Position numbers and translations under genes: made by a program
NCBI GenBank assembly: GCA_030835005.1
Contig: JAUQWT010000096.1
Span: forward strand, 1-10,068
Direction of reading: 5' to 3'
DNA length: 10,068 bases
DNA from: Ignavibacteria bacterium
GTDB lineage: Bacteria > Bacteroidota > Ignavibacteria > Tepidaquicellales > OLB5
The notes under the pieces: model-generated
Told to the model about the DNA's origin: nothing
Databases searched by the model: none
What the model saw: the letters and a program-made list of their open reading frames with translations, nothing else
Shown here: positions 1 through 6,243 of the stretch, in pieces
Layout: the number at the start of each line of letters is the position of its first letter
Numbering within the stretch: the stretch's first letter is position 1

Positions 1-698
1 TACAGCGGGATGAGCTGGATATACATAATATCCCGATATCAAAAATTACAAATGAATTCTGCGAATATGTTAATTATATGCAGGTTCTTGATCTTGAAGT
101 AGCAAGCGAATTCATTTTGATGGCTGCAACTCTTATTCAGATAAAAGCCAGGATGATGCTCTACAGGCCCGAAGATGAAATTGAAGAGGAAGAAGATCCG
201 CGATATGAGCTTGTTAAACAGCTTCTGGAATACAAACGCTTTAAGGATGCATCGGCTGAATTTGCCAATCTTGAAGAGCAACAGCGGCAGGTGTTTTACC
301 GCAATGATTTTGATGGAGATTACAGAATTGATGAATCAATTGAAGAAGACTTAAGTATTCAGAATCTAACGCTTTACAATCTCATTAAGGCGTATAAATA
401 TGCAATGGACCATCAGCCCAGAGAGGTGGTTCATAATATAGTGAGAATGAATGTCTCAATTGATGAGCAGATTGAATACGTAAATGAAAAGTGCAGTGTG
501 AGTGAATATGTATCTTTCCTTGAGCTGATAATAGGTATGGAGAAAATAAGGGTAGTCGTAACTTTCATCGCAATCCTTGAAATGGCCAAAAACGGCATTG
601 TTGGCATAAAAATCAATGATACTTTGACCGATTTCCATATATTTAAGACTGCAGAGCTTCCCGAAGAGGGTATTATAGAAACTTCAAGTTTTAATTAA
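1..698 (+). CDS. scpA: Segregation and condensation protein A (ScpA), 5' end outside the window
   Basis: ScpA is the kleisin subunit of the bacterial Smc-ScpA-ScpB condensin. It bridges the Smc heads and helps compact and segregate the nucleoid. The reading frame is open from base 3 (bases 1-2 belong to a split codon), giving 231 visible residues before TAA at 696-698. The visible start corresponds to the family's conserved region after the missing N-terminal Smc-neck-binding part: a DELDIHNIPISKIT stretch, then MQVLDLEVASEF and LMAATLIQIKARMMLY, the helix-rich hallmark of ScpA. An acidic linker (EIEEEEDP) follows, and the C-terminal winged-helix part ends near TDFHIFKTAELPEEG. About 25-35 N-terminal residues should lie upstream. 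The internal ATG at 78 is not the true start, because family-specific homology continues before it. scpB follows 153 bases downstream, as expected for this pair, though the gap is larger than in tightly coupled operons. Confidence 0.95.
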   Translation, partial: QRDELDIHNIPISKITNEFCEYVNYMQVLDLEVASEFILMAATLIQIKARMMLYRPEDEIEEEEDPRYELVKQLLEYKRFKDASAEFANLEEQQRQVFYRNDFDGDYRIDESIEEDLSIQNLTLYNLIKAYKYAMDHQPREVVHNIVRMNVSIDEQIEYVNEKCSVSEYVSFLELIIGMEKIRVVVTFIAILEMAKNGIVGIKINDTLTDFHIFKTAELPEEGIIETSSFN

Positions 699-784
699 AT
701 TTCCTGATTTTGCTCTTTATTTACCTCAAAAGCTTTATTATATTCGTACTCAACAACATTAGTCACCCCCAATAGGCGTTTTTT

Positions 785-804
785 CGCGATCGTGGTATAT
801 CGCG
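785..804. repeat. Inverted repeat in the scpA-scpB gap
   Basis: The 153-base gap 699-851 contains a perfect 6-base inverted repeat, CGCGAT (785-790) and ATCGCG (799-804), with an 8-base spacer. It is G+C-rich within an otherwise A+T-rich gap and lies about 50 bases before the scpB ATG. It could be an operator or a short RNA hairpin. No T-run follows it, so it is a poor intrinsic terminator. I do not recognise the binding protein. The rest of the gap shows no coding sequence and no clear promoter; a TATATTCG at 739-746 misses the TAnnTTTG box by one base and has no well-spaced upstream element. Confidence 0.4.
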
Positions 805-851
805 CGTATTTACTGAATAAATAACATGTTGCAAACACATAATACCATAAA

Positions 852-1664
852 ATGAATTTTGAAAACATAAAAAAAATTGTAGAAGTACTGATTTTTTCAT
901 CAGATAGGCCTCTTACGCTCAAACAGATGAAAGATATCATTAACGAAGAAAAAACCTCTACCGGCATAACAGCTGATATAAGGAATATTGAAAAAGCTGC
1001 AGACGAGCTTGTTGATAAATATTCTACCGGTGACTTTTCTTTCAATATTATTAAACTGGCAGGCGCTTACCGCTTTGCTACCAAGCATGAATTTGCTCCA
1101 TGGCTGGCCAAACTGAATAAAGAAAAACTGAAAAGAAGGCTCTCGCAATCCGCCCTTGAAACACTGGCGATCATTGCATACAACCAGCCTATTACAAAAG
1201 GTGAAATGGAAGCTATCAGGGGAGTTAATGTAGATTACATCATAGGTTCTTTGCTTGAAAAAGACCTTATTACGATCAAAGGACGTGCAGAAGTTGTTGG
1301 CAGACCTATGCTTTACGGAACTACTGATACTCTTCTGGAATACCTTGGAGTTAATTCTATTGCAGACTTGCCTCACCTGAAGGCAATTGAGGAAATCATA
1401 AAATCCGGACCGCTTGAAGGAGTAACTCAATCTGATATTGATTTCTACGAAGAGATCAATGTTATGCGTGAAAAAATTGCTTCCGGCGAGATCAGCATAA
1501 ATTCAGCTGCAGAAAGCGAAGAATCAAGTGCTGCAAACATACATGAGCTTAATTCAGAAGAAGTAATTGAAAATGCAGTTATGATCAGCGAAGATCTGGA
1601 TGAATTTAATTCCAGCGAAAATTTAACGGAAGATAATTCACCCGATGGCGAAACAAGAGAGTAA
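852..1664 (+). CDS. scpB: Segregation and condensation protein B (ScpB)
   Basis: ScpB is the dimeric winged-helix partner that binds ScpA in the Smc condensin complex and acts on the nucleoid. The protein has 270 residues. The N-terminal winged-helix domain starts with KKIVEVLIFSSDRPLT (about residues 7-22). The second domain carries the family signature ALETLAIIAYNQPITKGEME (101-120), then IRGVNVDYIIGSLLEKDLI and GRAEVVGRPMLYGTTDTLLEYLG (144-166). These are near-consensus ScpB. From about residue 195 to the end the protein is a low-complexity Glu/Ser/Asn-rich acidic tail, longer than the compact core of about 180-190 residues; such tails are common and poorly conserved. The ATG at 852 is the only start that keeps the whole N-terminal helix. 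The last 20 bases overlap the start of the next gene in another frame, suggesting translational coupling. Confidence 0.96.
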   Translation: MNFENIKKIVEVLIFSSDRPLTLKQMKDIINEEKTSTGITADIRNIEKAADELVDKYSTGDFSFNIIKLAGAYRFATKHEFAPWLAKLNKEKLKRRLSQSALETLAIIAYNQPITKGEMEAIRGVNVDYIIGSLLEKDLITIKGRAEVVGRPMLYGTTDTLLEYLGVNSIADLPHLKAIEEIIKSGPLEGVTQSDIDFYEEINVMREKIASGEISINSAAESEESSAANIHELNSEEVIENAVMISEDLDEFNSSENLTEDNSPDGETRE

Positions 1665-2625
1665 CGAAGAGAAAAAACTTACAAGACTAAATAAATTTAT
1701 TTCAAACGCGGGTGTTACCGCAAGAAGAAAAGCAGACGAACTAATTTTTACAGGAAGGGTCACAGTAAATATGCAAACTGTTACAGAACCGGGTACAAAA
1801 GTTAACCCGGAAAAGGACGTAGTGAAGGTTGACGGCGAAAAAGTAAAGCCGCAGACTGAGTTTATATATGTAGTCCTTTTTAAGCCAAGGGGCTATGTAA
1901 CTACAACTCACGACGAAAAAGGCAGGCCCACTGTCATGGATCTTATCGGGCTGAACACGAGACTTTATCCTATCGGCAGGCTTGACTATGATACTGACGG
2001 TGTACTGCTATTGACCAATGACGGAGAATTCTCTAACATGATGATGCATCCCCGTCATAAAGTATTCAAGACTTATTTTGCCAAGCTTGATAAGCCCATT
2101 GAAGAGTCTGACATGAAAAAGCTGAGGGAAGGCATAATGATAGACGGAAGACCGACTTCACGTGCAAAAGTCAGGATCATTCCCAACACAGGCGATCAGA
2201 ATATATGGATTTCTATCCATGAAGGCAGGAACCGCCAGGTAAGAAGGATGCTCGAAACTCTGGGTTATGTTGTACAGCGGCTCAAAAGGGTTGAATATGC
2301 CAGGATCGGGCTGGATATGCTGAAACCCGGCGAATGGAGATACATGACCGAAGAAGAGCTTTACAATGCAAGGAAGCTTGCCACTCCAAAGCCGCCGGTA
2401 TTCAGAAAAGCTGATGTTGAACCGGCTGCCGAAGGAGAAGAAGGGAAAAAAGTGAAGAAGGGCAAAAAGGGCGGCAAGAAAAAGAAAAAAAAAGATAAGC
2501 TGAAAAAACAGGTGCTGCCTGAGCTGCCAACTGAGAATAAACCGGCTTCGGGAAGCGATGTGCTGGAAAGCATCTCTAAAGAACTGGAAGATATTTCAGA
2601 AAAAATTTCGGATAATAAAGAGTAA
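1645..2625 (+). CDS. rluB: rRNA pseudouridine synthase, RsuA/RluB family
   Basis: This enzyme isomerises one uridine in rRNA to pseudouridine; RluB acts on 23S rRNA helix 80 and RsuA on 16S rRNA. The protein has 326 residues. The N-terminal S4 RNA-binding domain spans about residues 11-60 (RLNKFISNAGVTARRKADELI). The catalytic domain follows, with the signature GRLDYDTDGVLLLTNDGE at 111-128; D114 is the expected catalytic aspartate. The conserved GRNRQVRRM lies at 194-202. The position after scpB and the S4 plus RluB/RsuA architecture match the usual scpA-scpB-rluB context, so RluB is favoured, but the target base cannot be read from sequence. After about residue 250 there is a disordered extension with a lysine-rich block (268-288, including a long KK-rich run) and an acidic C-terminus, beyond the usual core of about 240 residues. 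The ATG lies inside the end of scpB. An A9 run at 2485-2493 encodes part of the lysine block. Confidence 0.92.
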   Translation: MAKQESNEEKKLTRLNKFISNAGVTARRKADELIFTGRVTVNMQTVTEPGTKVNPEKDVVKVDGEKVKPQTEFIYVVLFKPRGYVTTTHDEKGRPTVMDLIGLNTRLYPIGRLDYDTDGVLLLTNDGEFSNMMMHPRHKVFKTYFAKLDKPIEESDMKKLREGIMIDGRPTSRAKVRIIPNTGDQNIWISIHEGRNRQVRRMLETLGYVVQRLKRVEYARIGLDMLKPGEWRYMTEEELYNARKLATPKPPVFRKADVEPAAEGEEGKKVKKGKKGGKKKKKKDKLKKQVLPELPTENKPASGSDVLESISKELEDISEKISDNKE

Positions 2626-2652
2626 GATCTAAACTACATATTTCATTTTTTA

Positions 2653-2708
2653 AAAAGGACACATTAAAAGCTTTAGGTTTTGCAGTTAATGATGTCCTTT
2701 TATTTTTG
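2653..2708 (+). terminator. Rho-independent terminator after rluB
   Basis: The left arm AAAAGGACACATTAA (2653-2667) pairs with TTAATG plus TGTCCTTTT (2686-2701). This forms a 15-bp stem with one bulged A at 2692 and an 18-base loop. The T-rich tract TTTTATTTTT follows on the 3' side. It begins 28 bases after the rluB stop, which fits a transcription end for scpA-scpB-rluB. The stem is fairly A+T-rich outside the GGACA/TGTCC core. It sits in the 114-base gap before lysS. Confidence 0.75.
2679..2708 (+). promoter_or_regulatory. Candidate Bacteroidota-type promoter for lysS
   Basis: TTTG at 2679-2682, an 18-base spacer, and TATTTTTG at 2701-2708 match the Bacteroidota primary sigma consensus (TTTG, 17-23 bases, TAnnTTTG). 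Transcription would begin near 2715, leaving a short leader of about 25 bases before the lysS TTG. The match overlaps the 3' arm and T-tract of the terminator, and such T-rich tracts can resemble the -7 box by chance, so confidence is moderate. Confidence 0.45.
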
Positions 2709-2739
2709 TATTAATTCATAAAATAAAACAGGAGTTTTT

Positions 2740-4305
2740 TTGCAGGAACTAAACGATCTGGTTAAGGCGCGTATAAATGCGCTGGAAGAAATTAAGAAGC
2801 TGGGTTTCAATCCGTATCCCCACAGGTTTGAAGTTAATGCAGATTCCGCCTCGATATTGGCTGCATTCAAAGATCCATTGAGCGAAGAGGAAACAGAACT
2901 TCAAAAACAGAAGATCATTTCTGTTGCAGGCAGGATTATGGCTATCCGTAAAATGGGTAAGGCAAGTTTTATCCATATCAAAGACGGGACAGGTAAGATA
3001 CAGATATATATCAGGCAGAATGATGTTGGAGAAGAACTGTATAAGCTTTTTAAACTTCTTGATATCGGCGATATAATAGGCGTTAACGGCTACGTTTTCC
3101 GTACTAAAATGGGCGAAGTTTCAATTCATGCTGCCACATTTACGCTTTTAACAAAGACTATCCAGCCGCTTCCGGTTGTCAAAGAAGAAACAAATGAATC
3201 AGGCGAAAAAGTTATCCATGACGCATTTGCAGACGTTGAACTGCGTTATCGTCAGCGGTATATTGATCTCATTGTGAATGAGCATGTTAAAGATACATTC
3301 ATAAAAAGAACTAAGATAATTCAATCCATACGGAGAACTTTGGAGAAGTACGAATTCTTTGAAGTGGAAACTCCAACCTTGCAGTCAATTTACGGCGGCG
3401 CAAATGCAAAGCCGTTTGCAACACATCACAATGCCTTGAATATCCCGCTTTATCTCAGGATATCAAATGAGCTGTACCTGAAAAGGCTGATTGTTGGAGG
3501 ATTTAACCGTGTGTATGAGTTTGTAAAAGATTTTCGCAACGAAGGAATTGACCGCACTCACAATCCTGAATTTACTCAGGTAGAATGGTACCAGGCTTAC
3601 GGCGATTATTTTGACAGCATGAATCTTTACGAAGAAGTAGTTGAACAGGCCTGCATTGATATTCACGGTACAACAAAAGTACATTACCAGGGTGTTGAGA
3701 TCGATTTCAAACGGCCATGGAAAAGACTCAAAATGACCGATGCTATCCGCGAAAAATGCGGTGTTGATGTACTTAAAATGCATAAAACAGATATTATCAA
3801 ATACATGGATGATAATAATATTGAGCTTGATCCAAAACTTTCTCACAGCAAAGGGCTTGTAATTTCAGCGTTATTCGAAGCAGTATGCGAGGAAAGTCTG
3901 GTTCAGCCAACGTTTGTAATGGAACATCCAATTGATACTACTCCATTATGCAAACCGCTAAGGGAGTATTCCATACAGCAGCTCGAGGAAATGAAAAATG
4001 ATCCCGAACAGGTTGTATTTGTTGAGAGATTTGAGCCATACGTTAATAATTGGGAGCTTGGCAACTCATATACAGAGCTTAACGACCCCATTCTCCAGCG
4101 CAGCTTGCTTGAACAGCAGGTAGAGCGCGGCAGGGGAGGCGAGGAGGAAACTCATCCGCTTGATGAAGATTTTATAAATGCAATTGAGGTCGGCATGCCG
4201 CCTACAACGGGTGTTGGTCTTGGTGTAGATAGGCTTGTAATGCTGCTTACAGATTCAGCAAGCATAAGAGATGTATTGTTTTTTCCTTTAATGAGGCCGC
4301 TTTGA
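2740..4305 (+). CDS. lysS: Lysyl-tRNA synthetase, class II
   Basis: LysRS charges tRNA(Lys) with lysine in the cytoplasm using ATP. The protein has 521 residues, close to the family's usual 490-510. The OB-fold anticodon-binding domain covers about residues 60-140 (VAGRIMAIRKMGKASFIHI). The class II core follows: motif 1 around YEFFEVETPTLQ (204-215), motif 2 FRNEGIDRTHNPEF (265-278), and motif 3 GVGLGVDRLVMLLT (491-504), ending in the typical RDVLFFPLMRP. Residues aligned with E. coli lysine-binding positions E240, E278, Y280, N424 and E428 are kept here as E244, E282, Y284, N442 and E446. The position of E. coli F426 is tyrosine (Y444). The stretch HPIDTTPLCKPLRE (396-409) and the segment to about 428 differ from the common PVE-SPLA form and are longer. 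The start is TTG: an in-frame stop lies just upstream at 2719, no early in-frame ATG exists, and GGAG (2731-2734) sits 5 bases before it. Confidence 0.95.
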   Translation: MQELNDLVKARINALEEIKKLGFNPYPHRFEVNADSASILAAFKDPLSEEETELQKQKIISVAGRIMAIRKMGKASFIHIKDGTGKIQIYIRQNDVGEELYKLFKLLDIGDIIGVNGYVFRTKMGEVSIHAATFTLLTKTIQPLPVVKEETNESGEKVIHDAFADVELRYRQRYIDLIVNEHVKDTFIKRTKIIQSIRRTLEKYEFFEVETPTLQSIYGGANAKPFATHHNALNIPLYLRISNELYLKRLIVGGFNRVYEFVKDFRNEGIDRTHNPEFTQVEWYQAYGDYFDSMNLYEEVVEQACIDIHGTTKVHYQGVEIDFKRPWKRLKMTDAIREKCGVDVLKMHKTDIIKYMDDNNIELDPKLSHSKGLVISALFEAVCEESLVQPTFVMEHPIDTTPLCKPLREYSIQQLEEMKNDPEQVVFVERFEPYVNNWELGNSYTELNDPILQRSLLEQQVERGRGGEEETHPLDEDFINAIEVGMPPTTGVGLGVDRLVMLLTDSASIRDVLFFPLMRPL

Positions 4306-4329
4306 TAGAACCATATTTATCCTGTTCTA
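4306..4329. repeat. Inverted repeat after lysS
   Basis: TAGAAC (4306-4311) and GTTCTA (4324-4329) form a perfect 6-base inverted repeat with a 12-base spacer, immediately after the lysS stop and 13 bases before the next ATG. The stem is short and A+T-rich and has no strong T-run, so it is at most a weak transcription pause or operator. It may be chance. Confidence 0.25.
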
Positions 4330-4342
4330 AATATTTGTTAAG

Positions 4343-4786
4343 ATGATATTCGAAGAGACAAAAGATGGTTTTTTACTAAGCACAGATAAATCTAGGCTTG
4401 ATGTTGATTGTATCTTTGACTTCCTGAGCAATCGCTCATATTGGGCAAAGGGTGTTCCAATGGATAGAGTTACAAAGTCAATTGAGAATTCATTGTGTTT
4501 CGGCATCTATGAAAACAATAAACAGATAGGATTCGCGAGAGTCATAACAGACTTGGCAACGATTGGCTATATTGGAGATGTATTTATAATTGAGGAGTAT
4601 CGAGGCAGAGGGCTTTCTAAATGGCTTATGGAGTGCATCTTAAAACACCCAGAGCTTTCAGGCCTGAGAAGGTGGATACTCTTAACAAAAGATGCTCACA
4701 GTCTTTACAGGAAGTATGGTTTTAAGGATATAGAAGAACCGGAAACTTATATGGAATTAAGAAATCCAAATGTATATAAAAAATAA
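4343..4786 (+). CDS. GNAT-family N-acetyltransferase
   Basis: GNAT proteins transfer an acetyl group from acetyl-CoA to an amine. The 147-residue protein is the normal size for a single-domain GNAT. A family-typical segment near residues 30-65 includes RSYWAKGVPMDRV and ENSLCFGIYENNKQIGFARV. The acetyl-CoA-binding motif A follows at about residues 81-104: IGDVFIIEEYRGRGLSKWLM, where the usual R/Q-x-x-G-x-G/A loop reads RGRGLS. The C-terminal part, RRWILLTKDAHSLYRKYGF (about 115-133), is the conserved motif B region. The substrate cannot be inferred. It sits 37 bases after lysS and 6 bases before the cystathionine beta-synthase gene, so it is probably co-transcribed with the latter. Its base composition (about 41% G+C) matches its neighbours and gives no sign of recent transfer. 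Confidence 0.9.
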   Translation: MIFEETKDGFLLSTDKSRLDVDCIFDFLSNRSYWAKGVPMDRVTKSIENSLCFGIYENNKQIGFARVITDLATIGYIGDVFIIEEYRGRGLSKWLMECILKHPELSGLRRWILLTKDAHSLYRKYGFKDIEEPETYMELRNPNVYKK

Positions 4787-4792
4787 TCAATT

Positions 4793-6151
4793 ATGAAAGT
4801 TGTAAATAACATTACGGAATTATTCGGAAACACTCCCTTAGTAAAGCTTAACGCACTGACAAAAGACATCAAAGCTACAATTTACGCAAAGATGGAATCT
4901 ATGAATCCGGGTGCAAGTGTTAAGGATAGAATTGGATTGAAGATGATATTAGAGGCCGAGAAAAGCGGCGAGTTGACACCGGGGGGCACTATCATTGAAG
5001 CGACCAGCGGAAATACAGGTATCGGTCTGGCAATAGTTGCGGCAGTGAGAGGTTACAAATCGATTTTTGTGATGACTGAAAAAGTCTCGGTTGAAAAACG
5101 CCGCTACCTGCAGGCATATGGTGCAGATGTCGTCATTTGCCCTATGACTGCCGTACATGACACCCCTGAGCATTACGTAAGTGTTGCAAAAAGAATAGCA
5201 GAAGAAACTCCGAATTCGCTTTTCATGTACCAATACAACAATCCTTCAAATCCCGAAGCGCATTATTTAACTACAGGGCCAGAGTTGTGGGAACAAACCG
5301 GCGGGAAAATAACACACTTCGTCGGCAGCCTGGGTACCGGAGGAACTGTAAGCGGCACCGGAAGATTTCTTAAAGAGAAAAATCCGAGTATAAAAATAAT
5401 TGCTGCTGATCCTTACGGCTCGATATTCAAAACCTATAAGGATTCCGGCGTCATGACTGAAGGCACTCCTTACCTTGTTGAAGGTATTGGGCAGGATATG
5501 CTACCTGAAAATGTTCACTTCAAATACATTGATGAAATAATTAATGTTACAGATAAAGATTCATTCCATATGTCCAGACGCCTGACAAGAGAAGAAGGCA
5601 TTTTCTGCGGAGGCAGTACCGGAACAAATCTGGTTGCAGCATTGAAAGTCGCAAAAGATCTGGATAAAGATGGTATTGTTGTATTCATAGTTTGTGATAC
5701 AGGTGAAAGATATTTAAGCAAACATCACTCCGATGAATGGATGCGCGAAAAACGGCTTCTTGAAAAAGATAAAACTACAATTGGAGTTGTATTTCAGACA
5801 AAGCTCTCTGGCGGTGTGCCAAATCTAGTTTCAGCCTCTCCAGACGAGTTAATCGGCGAAGCTCTTGCCAGGCTGGAGCAATATAATATTTCTCAAATGC
5901 CAGTGATTGAGGATAATAAGTCCGTTGGATCAATCAGTGAAGCGGAGATAATGAGTAAAATTATTGATAATCCTCAAATAATTGAAAAGCCCGTTAAAGA
6001 TATTATGGATAAAGCTTACCCGGTTATTGACGAATCTGAAGATATCCGTCATGGAATCCAGGAATTAAAGAAATCACCTGCGCTGATTGTAAGCCAGTAC
6101 GGCAGGATAATTGGCATCTTAACAAGAATTGATGTCCTGGATTTTGTATAG
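4793..6151 (+). CDS. Cystathionine beta-synthase with C-terminal CBS domain pair
   Basis: This PLP enzyme condenses serine (or an activated serine) with homocysteine to form cystathionine, the first step of reverse transsulfuration. The protein has 452 residues. The fold II PLP domain covers about 1-320: NPGASVKDR with the PLP lysine K44, the PLP-clasping TSGNTG at 71-76, the phosphate-binding GTGGT at 181-185, and GGSTGTN at 273-279. The segments VEGIGQDMLPENV, CDTGERYLS (301-309) and KHHSDEWM resemble cystathionine beta-synthase more than plain cysteine synthase CysK. There is no N-terminal haem-binding extension like that of the human enzyme; the protein starts directly at NITELFGNTPLVKL. 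Two CBS motifs follow (about 335-390 and 395-452; MPVIEDNKSVGSISEAE and IVSQYGRIIGILTRIDVLDF), forming a Bateman module likely to bind an adenosyl ligand such as AMP or S-adenosylmethionine. A CGL-type gene follows. An O-acetylserine-dependent activity cannot be excluded. Confidence 0.92.
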   Translation: MKVVNNITELFGNTPLVKLNALTKDIKATIYAKMESMNPGASVKDRIGLKMILEAEKSGELTPGGTIIEATSGNTGIGLAIVAAVRGYKSIFVMTEKVSVEKRRYLQAYGADVVICPMTAVHDTPEHYVSVAKRIAEETPNSLFMYQYNNPSNPEAHYLTTGPELWEQTGGKITHFVGSLGTGGTVSGTGRFLKEKNPSIKIIAADPYGSIFKTYKDSGVMTEGTPYLVEGIGQDMLPENVHFKYIDEIINVTDKDSFHMSRRLTREEGIFCGGSTGTNLVAALKVAKDLDKDGIVVFIVCDTGERYLSKHHSDEWMREKRLLEKDKTTIGVVFQTKLSGGVPNLVSASPDELIGEALARLEQYNISQMPVIEDNKSVGSISEAEIMSKIIDNPQIIEKPVKDIMDKAYPVIDESEDIRHGIQELKKSPALIVSQYGRIIGILTRIDVLDFV

Positions 6152-6211
6152 ATAATCAAGTGTCCTTTATTGCCGCGAAGAAACAGAATGATCTTTCTAA
6201 TTAAAATAACA

Positions 6212-6228
6212 CAGACTCATGAAGTCTG
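6212..6228. repeat. Palindromic hairpin upstream of the cystathionine gamma-lyase gene
   Basis: CAGACT (6212-6217) and AGTCTG (6223-6228) form a perfect 6-bp stem with a 5-base loop (CATGA), ending 15 bases before the next ATG. It lies in the 92-base gap 6152-6243, the only real gap in this sulfur gene block. It could be an operator half-site pair or an RNA hairpin affecting initiation. No T-run follows, so termination is unlikely. No promoter is clearly visible in the gap. Confidence 0.4.
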
Positions 6229-6243
6229 ATAATATTAAACTGA

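Noticed and set aside
900..1430. Minus-strand open frame of 176 codons opposite scpB
   Set aside because: It lies wholly opposite a firm ScpB sequence and its translation has no recognisable domain; it is a shadow frame.
3463..3846. Minus-strand open frame of 127 codons inside lysS
   Set aside because: It lies opposite LysRS motif 2 and flanking conserved sequence; no separate coding signal.
4343..4786. Horizontal transfer of the GNAT gene
   Set aside because: G+C over 360 counted bases is about 41%, like its neighbours, and no flanking repeats or mobile-element remains are seen.
4793..6151. Call as plain cysteine synthase (CysK)
   Set aside because: The C-terminal CBS pair and the VEGIGQD, CDTGERYLS and HSDEWM segments fit cystathionine beta-synthase better.
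6152..6243. SAM (S-box) or other riboswitch ahead of the sulfur genes
   Set aside because: The gap is only 92 bases and shows one small hairpin; no multi-helix S-box pattern or terminator is visible.
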